The notes under the pieces: generated by a model
The model's database searches: none
What the model was told of the DNA's origin: nothing
The model's input: only the letters and a program-made list of their open reading frames with translations
In this document: positions 1 to 8,740 of the stretch, in pieces
How the letters are laid out: the number at the start of each line of letters is the position of its first letter
Numbering within the stretch: position 1 is the stretch's first letter
Program-made: the position numbers and the translations under genes
Assembly: GCA_947488175.1 (NCBI GenBank)
Contig: CANKYO010000004.1
Coordinates: forward strand, 248,001 to 312,000
Source: an uncultured Paracoccaceae bacterium
Lineage (GTDB): Bacteria; Pseudomonadota; Alphaproteobacteria; Rhodobacterales; Rhodobacteraceae
Length of the DNA: 64,000 nucleotides
Reading direction: 5' to 3'

Positions 1-1142
1 AGTTCGGCCATCGCCCAGCCTGATCCGGGGATCGCCTTGAACCCGCCGGTACCCCAACCGCAATTCACGAACACACCCTCAACCGGAGTTTTTGACAGGA
101 TCGGTGACCGGTCGCCGGTCACATCCACGATCCCACCCCATTGCCGCAGCATCTTGAGCCGGGAAATCATCGGGAACGTCTCGACCAGGGCGCGCACGGT
201 TTCCTCGATATGATGAAACGACCCGCGCTGGGTATAGTTGTTATAGCCGTCCGTGCCGCCACCGATCACCATCTCGCCCTTGTCGGATTGGGACATGTAG
301 CCATGTACGGTGTTGGCCATCACCACAACATCCATGCAAGGCTTGATCGGCTCTGACACCAACGCCTGCAAGGCCACGCTTTCGATCGGCAACCGGAAAC
401 CGGCCATCTTGGCCAGAACCCCGGAATGGCCCGCAACCACCATACCCAGCTTGTCGCAATCAATCGGCCCTTTGGAGGTGTCCACGCCCACGACCTTGCC
501 ACCCTCCTGCCGGACGGCAGTCACCTCGCATTGCTGGATCACATCCATGCCCATATCAGAACAGGCACGGGCATAACCCCAAGCCACCGCATCATGGCGG
601 GCGGTCCCGCCTCGTTCCTGCCAAAGCCCGCCAAGGACTGGATATCGCGGCCCGTCGATATTCATGATCGGGCACAGCTCCTTGACGCGATCCGGGCCGA
701 TCCATTCGGTCTTGACCCCTTGCAACGCGTTCGCCTGCGCGGTGCGCTGGTAGCCGCGCACCTCGTGCTGGGTCTGGGCCAGCATGATCACCCCGCGCGG
801 ACTGAACATGATGTTATAATTCAGGTCCTGACTGAGTGTTTCATACAGGCTACGGGACTTCTCATAAATCGCCGCCGACGGGTCCTGCAGATAGTTGGAG
901 CGGATGATGGTCGTGTTCCGGCCGGTATTCCCTCCGCCCAGCCAACCCTTTTCAAGGATCGCCACATTGGTGATCCCGAAATTCTTGCCGAGATAATAGG
1001 CCGTCGCCAACCCATGCCCGCCAGCGCCGACGATGATCACATCGTATTTCTTCTTCGGTTCGCGCTTGGCCCAGGCCCGTTCCCACCCGGTGTGGTGGCG
1101 CAGCGCCTCGCGGGCGATGGCAAAGGCGGAATAACGTTTCAT
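1..1142 (-). CDS. soxB: Sarcosine oxidase beta subunit, truncated by window edge
   Basis: This is the flavin-binding beta subunit of heterotetrameric sarcosine oxidase, which demethylates sarcosine to glycine in the cytoplasm, passing the one-carbon unit to tetrahydrofolate and making H2O2. The start is the ATG at 1142 (MKRYSAFAIAREAL). About 380 residues are visible; the family is near 415, so roughly 35 C-terminal residues lie beyond position 1. The FAD Rossmann motif VGAGGHG is at residues 38-44. His183 in RGGTARHDAVAWGYAR sits where relatives bind FMN covalently (inferred). The conserved tail block GWGTGGFKAIPGSGWAMAE is near the cut. It is divergent from ccmI. The partners soxD, soxA and soxG should lie outside the window. 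Confidence 0.93.
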   Translation of the reverse strand, partial: MKRYSAFAIAREALRHHTGWERAWAKREPKKKYDVIIVGAGGHGLATAYYLGKNFGITNVAILEKGWLGGGNTGRNTTIIRSNYLQDPSAAIYEKSRSLYETLSQDLNYNIMFSPRGVIMLAQTQHEVRGYQRTAQANALQGVKTEWIGPDRVKELCPIMNIDGPRYPVLGGLWQERGGTARHDAVAWGYARACSDMGMDVIQQCEVTAVRQEGGKVVGVDTSKGPIDCDKLGMVVAGHSGVLAKMAGFRLPIESVALQALVSEPIKPCMDVVVMANTVHGYMSQSDKGEMVIGGGTDGYNNYTQRGSFHHIEETVRALVETFPMISRLKMLRQWGGIVDVTGDRSPILSKTPVEGVFVNCGWGTGGFKAIPGSGWAMAE

Positions 1143-1336
1143 GCGCGAATCCCTGAATGGTCTGGCCGGCTGCCCTGTTTTTGAACCCATAGGCCGGGAA
1201 CGTGGATACTGCCAGCGGCGTCTGCCCCTCGTTTTACGACATGGACTAGCGGGATGAAAACGCTATTGCGTCGCAGGGGGTTTTCACACCACCCCCGCAT
1301 GGTTATGTCACTTTGACGCTTCACTTCGGGACCCTC

Positions 1337-2533
1337 ATGATTTTCTGGCTTGTCTGTGCTGTTCTGACCCTTGGGGTTGCCGCGATTGTGGTCGGCCCCC
1401 TGTTGCGGCAGACAAAGCTGTCTGAGGATAATCCCGATATCGCCATCTATCGCGCCCAGTTGGACGAGATTGATCGCGACGTCGCTCGCGATCTGCTTGC
1501 CCCTGACGAGGCTGAACGCGCTCGCACCGAAGTGGCCCGCCGGTTGCTGGCCGCCAACAAGGCGGCAGTGGCCCCTGCCGGCAAGGCCCGCCCTGCCCGT
1601 GCGCTTTCCCTGATTTTGGCCGTGATCGTCGCAGGCCTGAGCTTTGGGATTTACTTGCAACTGGGCGTCCCCGGTTACGGCGATCTGCCCTTGCAGGCCC
1701 GGCTGGAGGCAAGTGCAGAAATGCGAGCTAACCGCCCCGCGCAGGCCGCGTTAGAGGCTGCCGCCCCGGCCCCGCCCCCGGTGGACGCGCCAGAGGATTA
1801 TCTGACTGCAATCGAACAACTTCGCGTTATTGCCCCAACCCGCCCCGATGACCTGCAAGCCTGGGAGTTGCTGGCGTTTCACGAGGCGGAATTGCGCAAC
1901 TACGCGGACGCGGCAGTCGCACAGCGCAGGGTGATTGAGTTGAAAGGCGCGGATGCCACAATGGATGACAGCCGCCGTTTGCTGGACCTGATGGTTGTCG
2001 CTGCCGGTGGGTTTGTGTCGCCAGAGGCCGAGGTGCTGATCCGCGACATGCTTGACCGCGACGAAGGCAACATCGCAGCCCGCTATTATCTCGGCGCGCT
2101 TTACAACCAGACGGACCGCCCTGATTTCGCCTATCGCATCTGGCGCGAGATCGTGGAGAACGGCGATGCCCGGCAGTTTCACGTGGCCTCTGCCCGCGCC
2201 CAGATCGAGGATGCAGCATTTCGCGCAGGCGTCGAATATGCGCTGCCAGAGGAACGGGGCCCGTCCTTTGAAGACATGGATGCCGCATCCGAGATGTCGC
2301 CCGAAGACCGTGCGGCCATGATCGGGGGCATGGTGGCCGGCCTCGCCAACAGGCTGGCGACCGAGGGCGGCCCGGCAGAGGATTGGGCACGGTTGATCCG
2401 TGCCTATGGCGTGCTGGGTGATCAGGACGCCGCCCGCACGGTGTGGAACGAAGCCCAGCAGGTGTTTGTCAGCAGTATGCGCGGCATGGAAATCCTGACC
2501 AATGCCGCGCGCGATGCGGGCGTGCTGGAATGA
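1337..2533 (+). CDS. ccmI: Cytochrome c maturation protein CcmI (CycH-like)
   Basis: CcmI is a membrane chaperone that binds apocytochrome c and delivers it to the CcmF/H haem ligation complex. The product is 398 residues from ATG 1337 (MIFWLVCAVLTLG); a TTG at 1313 would add eight residues. There is a first membrane helix at about residues 2-23, then the family block IYRAQLDEIDRDVARDLL. A second helix lies at about 88-108 and is followed by GVPGYGDLPLQAR. The C-terminal half is periplasmic and TPR-like. Its stop overlaps the next start (ATGA), so it is coupled to ruvX. Ccm partner genes are not in the window. Confidence 0.9.
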   Translation: MIFWLVCAVLTLGVAAIVVGPLLRQTKLSEDNPDIAIYRAQLDEIDRDVARDLLAPDEAERARTEVARRLLAANKAAVAPAGKARPARALSLILAVIVAGLSFGIYLQLGVPGYGDLPLQARLEASAEMRANRPAQAALEAAAPAPPPVDAPEDYLTAIEQLRVIAPTRPDDLQAWELLAFHEAELRNYADAAVAQRRVIELKGADATMDDSRRLLDLMVVAAGGFVSPEAEVLIRDMLDRDEGNIAARYYLGALYNQTDRPDFAYRIWREIVENGDARQFHVASARAQIEDAAFRAGVEYALPEERGPSFEDMDAASEMSPEDRAAMIGGMVAGLANRLATEGGPAEDWARLIRAYGVLGDQDAARTVWNEAQQVFVSSMRGMEILTNAARDAGVLE

Positions 2534-3006
2534 TCTGCGACACGGCCGAGGATTTTGCGGCACAGCTTCCTGATTTCGGGGCAATTGCAGGGCTCGATCT
2601 GGGGACCGTCACCATCGGCGTGGCCGTGTCTGACAGCATGCGGTCGATTGCAACGCCGCTGACCACCATCAAACGCAAGAAATTTGGGCTGGATGCGGCT
2701 GCCCTGCTAGAATTGACGACGGCGCGATTGATCAAGGGGTTGGTACTGGGATTGCCGATGAATATGGACGGGTCCGAAGGGCCGCGCTGCCAGGCAACCC
2801 GCGCATTCGCACGCAATCTGGAGAAACTGACGCCGCTGCCAATCGTCTTTTGGGATGAACGTTTGTCGACCGTGGCCGCCGAACGCGCCCTGCTTGAGGC
2901 GGATACGTCGCGAAAACGTCGCGGAGAAGTCATTGATCATGTAGCGGCAGGGTATATCCTACAAGGCATGCTGGACCGTCTGGCGCATATGAAGGGCACA
3001 TTGTGA
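2530..3006 (+). CDS. ruvX: RuvX/YqgF-type Holliday junction resolvase-like protein
   Basis: This is a YqgF-family RNase H-fold nuclease, known for a role in 16S rRNA 5' maturation and proposed as a Holliday junction resolvase. It has 158 residues, a typical size. The first acidic motif, GLDLGTVTIGVAVSD, begins at residue 21. The central GLPMNMDGSEG block, WDERLST and the terminal VIDHVAAGYILQ block follow, so the catalytic acidic positions appear present. The ATG at 2530 overlaps the ccmI stop, which fixes the start. Its own stop overlaps the GTG of the DUF1289 gene. Confidence 0.92.
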   Translation: MICDTAEDFAAQLPDFGAIAGLDLGTVTIGVAVSDSMRSIATPLTTIKRKKFGLDAAALLELTTARLIKGLVLGLPMNMDGSEGPRCQATRAFARNLEKLTPLPIVFWDERLSTVAAERALLEADTSRKRRGEVIDHVAAGYILQGMLDRLAHMKGTL

Positions 3007-3245
3007 CAAAACCTGAAAACACAGATCACATCTGGGCACGCGCCGAGATTGAAAGCCCTTGCATCAAGGTTTGCGTGGTCCATCCGGAAAGCCGACTGTG
3101 CACGGGCTGTCTGCGCAGCATCGATGAAATCGGCGCATGGTCACGGATGACACCGGAGGCGCGGCAGGCGGTTATGGCCGAACTGCCGGGCCGAGCGGGC
3201 AAAATCACCAAGCGGCGTGGTGGACGGGCCGCGCGGCTGAAATAG
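3003..3245 (+). CDS. DUF1289 small cysteine-rich protein
   Basis: An 80-residue protein of the DUF1289 family, whose function is not established. The family signature is clear: SPCIKVCVVHPES then LCTGCLRSIDEIGAWSRM, giving cysteines at 20, 24, 33 and 36 that could bind one metal ion. A basic tail (KITKRRGGRAARLK) follows. Translation starts at GTG 3003, overlapping the ruvX stop as GTGA. It is the third gene of the ccmI-ruvX unit. Confidence 0.85.
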   Translation: MTKPENTDHIWARAEIESPCIKVCVVHPESRLCTGCLRSIDEIGAWSRMTPEARQAVMAELPGRAGKITKRRGGRAARLK

Positions 3246-3399
3246 CCGCACGCCACGGCGTCGCACCGTCAATCATCACCAACTCAGTTTGAACGGCTCG
3301 CTCGGTCATCTATCGGCAATGCAGCGCTCAGCACTGTTTGATCGTCTGTGAAAGCCACCCGCAAGTCGTCATGATGACGACAGATATCGCGGAGGTTGA

Positions 3400-4098
3400 A
3401 TGATGACATCTGCAGCGACTACCGATTTGGGTCACTTTGACCGGCGGACGCTTATCGTCTTTTTGAGTATTGATCTGGCCTTGATCGCCATCAGCATCAG
3501 TTTCGGGCTGATGATTGTCATGGAACGTGTGACAGTCTGGCCCGATCTGTTCAACGTCGCCCGCGATTGGAGCCTGGGTGAGATGTTCAACTATCTCAAA
3601 TGGCTGCTGCTGATCGCCATATTATTCCGATCCTATCTGCAGGACAGATTGCTGTTGCTGTTGATGATGTGCCTGTTTTTGTTGCTGGTGCTCGGTGACG
3701 ACATGCTGTTGCTGCACGAGCGCGGTGGGCCCATCTTGGTCATATGGACAAGCCTCCATAAGGCGATTGGCCCCGTGGCGTTTCAGATTGGCGAACTGGC
3801 AATCTGGGGGCTGTTGGGGGCCGTGGGCGCCGTGTTTCTCTACATCGGTTGGCGGGCTGCTGACCAGAGCCTGCGGCGCAAGGTCATGCCGATGGCGTGG
3901 CTATTTGGTGGGGTGATTTTCTGCGCTGTCGTGCTGGATGTCGTACATGGGCTGATGCCGGACAACACCGTGCTTGGCGGCGTTTTCCTGATCCTCGAGG
4001 ATGGGGGCGAGATGCTGTTTATCAGCGCCATGCTCAGCTATGCGGTCGGGACGTTTGGCAAGGTGGCAAGTCACCGGTCCGCCTATCGCAACGCCTGA
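3400..4098 (+). CDS. Multi-pass membrane protein of unknown function
   Basis: A 232-residue integral membrane protein with about six hydrophobic segments. The clearest lie near residues 18-40, 67-78, 82-98, 125-150, 165-185 and 195-215. A GGAGG ribosome site at 3391-3395 supports the ATG at 3400; a second ATG follows at once. The leucine run LLLLLMMCLFLLLVLGDDMLLLHE is followed by acidic and histidine residues that could face a membrane cavity. I do not recognise the family. It converges with the ABC ATPase gene, whose stop is six bases away. Confidence 0.75.
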   Translation: MMTSAATTDLGHFDRRTLIVFLSIDLALIAISISFGLMIVMERVTVWPDLFNVARDWSLGEMFNYLKWLLLIAILFRSYLQDRLLLLLMMCLFLLLVLGDDMLLLHERGGPILVIWTSLHKAIGPVAFQIGELAIWGLLGAVGAVFLYIGWRAADQSLRRKVMPMAWLFGGVIFCAVVLDVVHGLMPDNTVLGGVFLILEDGGEMLFISAMLSYAVGTFGKVASHRSAYRNA

Positions 4099-4104
4099 AA
4101 CTCT

Positions 4105-5175
4105 TTACGTTTTTGGGAACACAAAACACCGGTCCCGCCGGAACATGATCCACAGTGGTGTACCCGGTGTCGGCAGAAAGACCGTCGGCACCGTGGCGCG
4201 CAGGATCGACCCATCAAAATCCATCTTGAACTCGACGAGGCTGAGCGCGCCCATGAACCGCGATCGCTGGACGATGCCGCGTGCGGGCGTGCCATCTTGC
4301 GGTGTGGGGTTTGGCCCGCGCCCCTGCCGGTCAAAGTCGATTTTCAAATGTTGGGGACGGATCACGATATCAACCTCGGTCCCATCCGGCACGCCGGGAG
4401 CAAGAAACTGACCAAAGGGCGTATCGGTCAAAGCGCCTTCAACTTTACCGTTGATTACATTGATATCACTAAAGAAAGCTGCTGATTTCAGATCCTTGGG
4501 TGCATTATAGATATTGTACGGCGCGCCGCGCTGCACGATCCGGCCATCGCGCATCAGCGCGATTTCATCGGCCATGCGCATCGCCTCGCCCGGCTCATGG
4601 GTCACCAGCAGAACCGCCGTACCTTCGCTCTTGAGGATCTCCAGCGTCTCATCCCGAATATCGTCGCGCAGCCGGTCATCAAGGCCGGAAAACGGCTCAT
4701 CCATCAGCATGATACGCGGCTTGGGGGCGAGCGCCCGCGCCAATGCCACCCGCTGCTGTTCACCCCCTGACAATTCATGCGGATATTCATCGATGAACCG
4801 GGCCATCCCCACCTTGTCCAGCAAGGACTTGACCCGCGCCGCACTGTCACGCTTCTTCAGCCCGAACGCCACGTTCTGCCCCACCGTTAGATGCGGAAAC
4901 AGAGCAAAATCTTGAAACATCAACCCGATCGACCGCCCCTCTGGCGGGACCCTGTAGATCGTGTCGCAGACCAGTTCACCATCCACATGGATGGTGCCGG
5001 TATTCTGCATCTCGACCCCGGCGATGATCCGCAATGTCGTGGATTTGCCGCAACCCGATGGCCCAAGCAGGCAGGTCACCTGACCGGGCATGACCGTCAG
5101 GCTCACATCATCCACCACCCGGCGCCCGCCGAAATCCTTGACGATATTTCTGATTTCGAGGCGGGGGGTTTGCAT
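4105..5175 (-). CDS. ABC transporter ATP-binding protein, FbpC/PotA-like
   Basis: A 356-residue ATPase of the family that energises uptake of ferric iron, polyamines or similar solutes. Walker A GPSGCGKST is at 38-46, the Q-loop at MFQDFALFPHL, the signature LSGGEQQRV at about 135-143, Walker B RIMLMDE at 154-160 and the switch His193 in LLVTHEP. The C-terminal ~120 residues look like a TOBE domain (IVIRPQHLKI). ATG 5175 (MQTPRLEIRNIVKDFGG) is the natural start; an upstream in-frame start would add a non-homologous leader. No permease or binding-protein gene is adjacent, so the substrate is undetermined. Confidence 0.87.
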   Translation of the reverse strand: MQTPRLEIRNIVKDFGGRRVVDDVSLTVMPGQVTCLLGPSGCGKSTTLRIIAGVEMQNTGTIHVDGELVCDTIYRVPPEGRSIGLMFQDFALFPHLTVGQNVAFGLKKRDSAARVKSLLDKVGMARFIDEYPHELSGGEQQRVALARALAPKPRIMLMDEPFSGLDDRLRDDIRDETLEILKSEGTAVLLVTHEPGEAMRMADEIALMRDGRIVQRGAPYNIYNAPKDLKSAAFFSDINVINGKVEGALTDTPFGQFLAPGVPDGTEVDIVIRPQHLKIDFDRQGRGPNPTPQDGTPARGIVQRSRFMGALSLVEFKMDFDGSILRATVPTVFLPTPGTPLWIMFRRDRCFVFPKT

Positions 5176-5247
5176 GAAGGGAAAACGATGCCTGACTGAA
5201 ACAATTGGGTATAGCGCACCTAACAACTGCGGCGCTTATGGGCAAGG

Positions 5248-6366
5248 TCAGGTCAGATGAAAAGGCGCATCCGCCACGATCCGGCCATTGACCTGCAGAT
5301 GCAGATGGTGAGCACCGGGATGCAGGGTAAAGGTGGTCGCGTCATCCTTGAACCGATGGATCTTGCGCAGGGTAACAGACTTGTCGGCGTTGGCCTCCAA
5401 CACCTTCATTTTGAATACTTTTGGCGCAGTCTTGCCATTCGCTTTCACGAAATCGACGATGTAATCGACGATCATCGGGGCATCCTGCTGCGTGGTCAGC
5501 GTGACGCTGATCTCAGCGATTTCGCCCCTTACAACCGTGTCCGGCGTGATGCTGAACTGCGACACATCAACTGCGACATCCGGGCGATACCCCAGATGCA
5601 CCATGGCCCCACTATGTCCGGCTTTGATCAGGCTGCGCAGTGCGTGGCGGCGCATCCAGTCCAGCTCCTTGCCCGCCTGATTCCCGGCCTTTTGCCATGC
5701 CAACAGGCGGGCGATTGCGGCATCAGCATCAAACTTGGTGATATCATTCAGATGATTGGCCACCGACCGCGTGACAAACCGCGTTGGGTCACCATGAAGC
5801 CGGTCCAGCAGCGGCAGCGTTTCCGCAGGTGTCAGCCCCACATTCTGCCCCCATGGCAGCCGTGGCCGGGTGCCTTCGCTGACGAGCCGCCGCACATGGT
5901 AGTGATCATGGGTGATCCAGTCCTGCATCCTTTCCAACGTCGCCGCCTGATGATGGTTCAGGAAGGCCCGGATCGAGAACTCCATTGAAAACCGCTGCGT
6001 GATCTCTTCAAGCAGATCAAGACTGCGGTCCAGATGGCGATGCAACCCATGGTTTTCAACATAAACACCCAGCGGCGCATAGATGAAGTGGCCGAAATCA
6101 TCGTCGCGCAGCGTCGGGTCGAGCGGTGGCGGCAGTGCGCTCTGGATCGCGTCTGCCGCAGCGTCGAAATCCTCTGGTAGATAGCGCGCCAACACATCCG
6201 CGATCAGGTTGATCCGAGCCTTCAATTCCAACGGCGGCATGTCAGCCATGACATCGGCCACGAAAGGGGCGGCCTTGAAGACGCCCGCATCCTCGAAATG
6301 CTGGCCAAGCCGCCCTACCGTATCTGCGTTGAACAGATCATCCTTGAGGCTGAATTTCTCGGCCAT
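5248..6366 (-). CDS. AlkC-type DNA alkylation repair glycosylase with Ig-like tail
   Basis: A 372-residue helical-repeat (HEAT/ALK) protein resembling AlkC, which excises cationic alkylated bases such as 3-methyladenine without flipping them. It begins MAEKFSLKDDLFN, the usual AlkC opening, and contains the LDWMRRHALRSLIKAGH block late in the repeat domain. Residues from about 270 on (DVSQFSITPDTVVRGEIAEI onward) form a beta-rich Ig-like domain, as in AlkC but not AlkD. ATG 6366 shares its A with the SDR stop (TGATG), so the two genes are translationally coupled. Confidence 0.82.
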   Translation of the reverse strand: MAEKFSLKDDLFNADTVGRLGQHFEDAGVFKAAPFVADVMADMPPLELKARINLIADVLARYLPEDFDAAADAIQSALPPPLDPTLRDDDFGHFIYAPLGVYVENHGLHRHLDRSLDLLEEITQRFSMEFSIRAFLNHHQAATLERMQDWITHDHYHVRRLVSEGTRPRLPWGQNVGLTPAETLPLLDRLHGDPTRFVTRSVANHLNDITKFDADAAIARLLAWQKAGNQAGKELDWMRRHALRSLIKAGHSGAMVHLGYRPDVAVDVSQFSITPDTVVRGEIAEISVTLTTQQDAPMIVDYIVDFVKANGKTAPKVFKMKVLEANADKSVTLRKIHRFKDDATTFTLHPGAHHLHLQVNGRIVADAPFHLT

Positions 6367-7145
6367 CAGATCGTTGCGTTGATGGCACCACCATCCAGCA
6401 CGATGTTCTGCCCCACGATGAACCCGGCATGCTGTGAACACAAGAACGCGCACATCGCCCCGAATTCCTCCGACGTGCCGTAGCGGCGGGCGGGGATCGT
6501 CGCCTCGCGCTGTGCCTTGGCGGCGGCCATATCAATGTCCTGTGCCTTGGCCACACCAGCATCCAGACTATCGGCCCGATCAGTGGCGTGAATGCCGGGC
6601 AGCATGTTGTTGATGATCACCCCATGCTGGGCGACCTGCCGCGAGGTTCCGGCCACAAAACCGGTCAGGCCTGCGCGGGCGGAATTGGAAAGACCCAGCT
6701 GCGGAACGGGCGCCTTGACCGAGCCAGAGGTGATGTTGACCACCCTGCCCCAGCCACGATCAATCATGCCCGGCATCAAGGCCGTCATCAGCGCGATCGG
6801 GGCCAGCATGTTGGCGTCCAGGGCTGCGATGTAATCATCCCGGTTCCAGTCCGACCAGACACCAGGTGGCGGCCCGCCTGCGTTATTGACCAGGATATCA
6901 ACACCTTCTGCAGCGGCCAGCAATTCGGCTCGCCCTGCATCGGTTGCGACATCTGCCGCAACGGTCACCACATCAACGCCATGTGCAGACCGTATCTGAT
7001 CTGCGGTTGCATTCAGCGCCTCAGCCCCGCGGGCATTCAAAACAAGGTTAACCCCGGCCTCAGCCAATGCTTCGGCGCAGCCCCGCCCCAGCCCTTTTGA
7101 CGATGCACAAACCAGTGCGCGTTTTCCCTTGATGCCCAGATCCAT
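6366..7145 (-). CDS. SDR-family protein lacking the Tyr-x3-Lys pair
   Basis: A 259-residue short-chain dehydrogenase/reductase fold protein. The nucleotide-binding glycine motif is CASSKGLGRG at about residues 13-22, with NNAGGPPPG in the usual central position and ITSGSVKAP carrying the catalytic-type serine. Where classical SDRs have YxxxK, this protein reads SNSARAGL, so the catalytic Tyr and Lys are replaced by Ser and Arg. Start ATG 7145 is preceded by a strong GGGGAGG site. It is coupled by TGATG to the AlkC gene. Its substrate, and whether it is a true oxidoreductase, are unknown. Confidence 0.85.
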   Translation of the reverse strand: MDLGIKGKRALVCASSKGLGRGCAEALAEAGVNLVLNARGAEALNATADQIRSAHGVDVVTVAADVATDAGRAELLAAAEGVDILVNNAGGPPPGVWSDWNRDDYIAALDANMLAPIALMTALMPGMIDRGWGRVVNITSGSVKAPVPQLGLSNSARAGLTGFVAGTSRQVAQHGVIINNMLPGIHATDRADSLDAGVAKAQDIDMAAAKAQREATIPARRYGTSEEFGAMCAFLCSQHAGFIVGQNIVLDGGAINATI

Positions 7146-7280
7146 GGCACAGCCTCCCCTTTTGGTCATAATTTCACCTAACATCGCTGACATGCTGCAG
7201 CAATGCGCGATAAGGGTGCAAAAGGCCGCTATGTGTCTGGTTAGCTCGGTATTTATGTTTTGACGGTACACTTACATATC

Positions 7281-8240
7281 ATGTCTGCTCACGCTCAGAA
7301 AACGGACCTGTTCCGCGCCAATAGTTTCCGCGTCGTTGATGGCGTGGCGACGGGTGATGCTCTGGCCCTGCCGGATGCTCTGTTTCTCGATGACATCTAC
7401 AGGCTGGATCACGGGGCAATGGCGATGACCATGCTTGCCGACGCCGGTCGTTTTGTCGTCGCGGCGTGCGGCACAGCGCTACAGGCTCAGGCCTGTTTGC
7501 GCTTCCTGTGCGCCGATGGCTGGACCAGCGATGCGCTGCTTTTGACGGACAATCATGGTCTGGTTCATCTGTGCCCCCTTGATCCCATCAGGCCCGGCGT
7601 GGCCTACCGCCTGATCCATATCGACCAAGGCAATCCGACGCGCAGATTTGCGCAGGCGACCGCGGCGTCATTTGTCGCAGGCACCCTGATCACCATGGCT
7701 GACGGATCGACACAGCCCGTGGAAACGCTGCAAACCGGCGACAGGATCAAGACCCGCGATCACGGCCCGCAAACCGTCAACTGGGTCGGACGGCGCACAT
7801 TGCGCGCGCATGCGACTAATGCACCAGCGACAATCGAGCGGCCGGGTCATGCGTTGTCAGCCCATCCGGCGCAAGGCCTGTTCGTGCAACCGATAAACAG
7901 CCCCGTTCAAGCCGCCGCCTTGATCGGCAATGCAAGCGTGTCGCAGCAAACCGGCGGCTTTGTCGATTATGTGCAACTGCAATTCGAAAAATCTTGCGTG
8001 ATCAAAGTGCAAGATATCTGGGCCGAATCCTGTTTGATGGATCTCCGTTCAGTGGCAGCGCAACGCGTGACCGACCCGGCATTGATGCATGTCGGACGCC
8101 TGGTAGAAATGGCCAAAGCAGATGCCCGCTTCACTCAGGGGCTGACTGCCGCGAACGTGCCGTCAAATCTGTCCCCCTCTGACCCGTCAGAGATTGTGCC
8201 AAAGACCACGCCGGCCACCGCATCAGCCGTCCGACCGTAG
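7281..8240 (+). CDS. Hint-domain (Hedgehog/intein-like) protein
   Basis: A 319-residue protein with a Hint_2-like domain at about residues 130-265. Visible signature elements are FVAGTLITMADGSTQPVETL, then TGDRIKTRDHGPQTVNWVGR. The block starts with Ser (AASFVAGT), where self-processing Hint domains usually have Cys. In Rhodobacteraceae such domains are common in secreted or repeat-rich proteins, with no firm function. ATG 7281 was preferred over TTG 7260. The last ~35 codons overlap the convergent lipoprotein gene by 106 bp, so the natural end of the domain is earlier than the stop codon. Confidence 0.75.
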   Translation: MSAHAQKTDLFRANSFRVVDGVATGDALALPDALFLDDIYRLDHGAMAMTMLADAGRFVVAACGTALQAQACLRFLCADGWTSDALLLTDNHGLVHLCPLDPIRPGVAYRLIHIDQGNPTRRFAQATAASFVAGTLITMADGSTQPVETLQTGDRIKTRDHGPQTVNWVGRRTLRAHATNAPATIERPGHALSAHPAQGLFVQPINSPVQAAALIGNASVSQQTGGFVDYVQLQFEKSCVIKVQDIWAESCLMDLRSVAAQRVTDPALMHVGRLVEMAKADARFTQGLTAANVPSNLSPSDPSEIVPKTTPATASAVRP

Positions 8241-8713
8241 AAATCACCGGCAATGTCACCACTCAGATCGTACTCAGTCGGGCCATCTGAAAGACGCCCG
8301 GTCAGCTTCGCCGCGAATTGGTAATCGTCATCCGGGTCTGCGCCGGGATTGAGCGATCCGTCATAGATCTCCAACTCACCCGATAACGCCCCGTGCAGCC
8401 CTGCAAACGCGCCGATCGTCCCGGATAGCGGCGGCAAGCTATCATCGAAATGCACCGTGGCCTGCAGGCGACCAAGATAGGGCGCGACAGCCCCCGATGG
8501 GCCCAGCGGCAATTCCAGCCGCATATCCCCAACATAGCTGATACTGCCCTCTGTCGGCAGTTGATTGACAGGTGTTACGCCCGCCGCCGTGATATCGGCA
8601 AATGCATCATTGAACGCGGCAAGCCGCGCTTCTGTGCTTATGCTGCTATCACCGCCGCTACCGCAGGCCGCCAGAAATGTGACGATGAAAAGCGTCCGGA
8701 CCATACGGTCCAT
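8135..8713 (-). CDS. Lipoprotein with TbpB-like beta-barrel pattern (paralog 1)
   Basis: A 192-residue predicted lipoprotein. The signal ends in lipobox LAAC with Cys17, followed by GSGGDSS. The rest is a beta-strand pattern typical of the C-lobe barrel of transferrin-binding-protein-B-like lipoproteins: ISYVGDMRLEL, a VHFDDSLPPLSGTIGAFAG strand pair, GALSGELEIYDGSLNP, YDLSGDIAGDFYG and AVAGVVFGTI. Three other genes here (8741, 11155, 12480) share this order of motifs. Its 3' end overlaps the Hint gene. Ligand and surface exposure are unknown. Confidence 0.78.
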   Translation of the reverse strand: MDRMVRTLFIVTFLAACGSGGDSSISTEARLAAFNDAFADITAAGVTPVNQLPTEGSISYVGDMRLELPLGPSGAVAPYLGRLQATVHFDDSLPPLSGTIGAFAGLHGALSGELEIYDGSLNPGADPDDDYQFAAKLTGRLSDGPTEYDLSGDIAGDFYGRTADAVAGVVFGTISDGSEGDRFDGTFAAVSP

Positions 8714-8740
8714 GCTGCCGGCGATATGCTTAACAGGAGG

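Noticed and set aside
426..1184. Plus-strand frame of 252 codons antisense to soxB
   Set aside because: The minus strand encodes clear SoxB with FAD motif through the window edge; the plus frame is its shadow.
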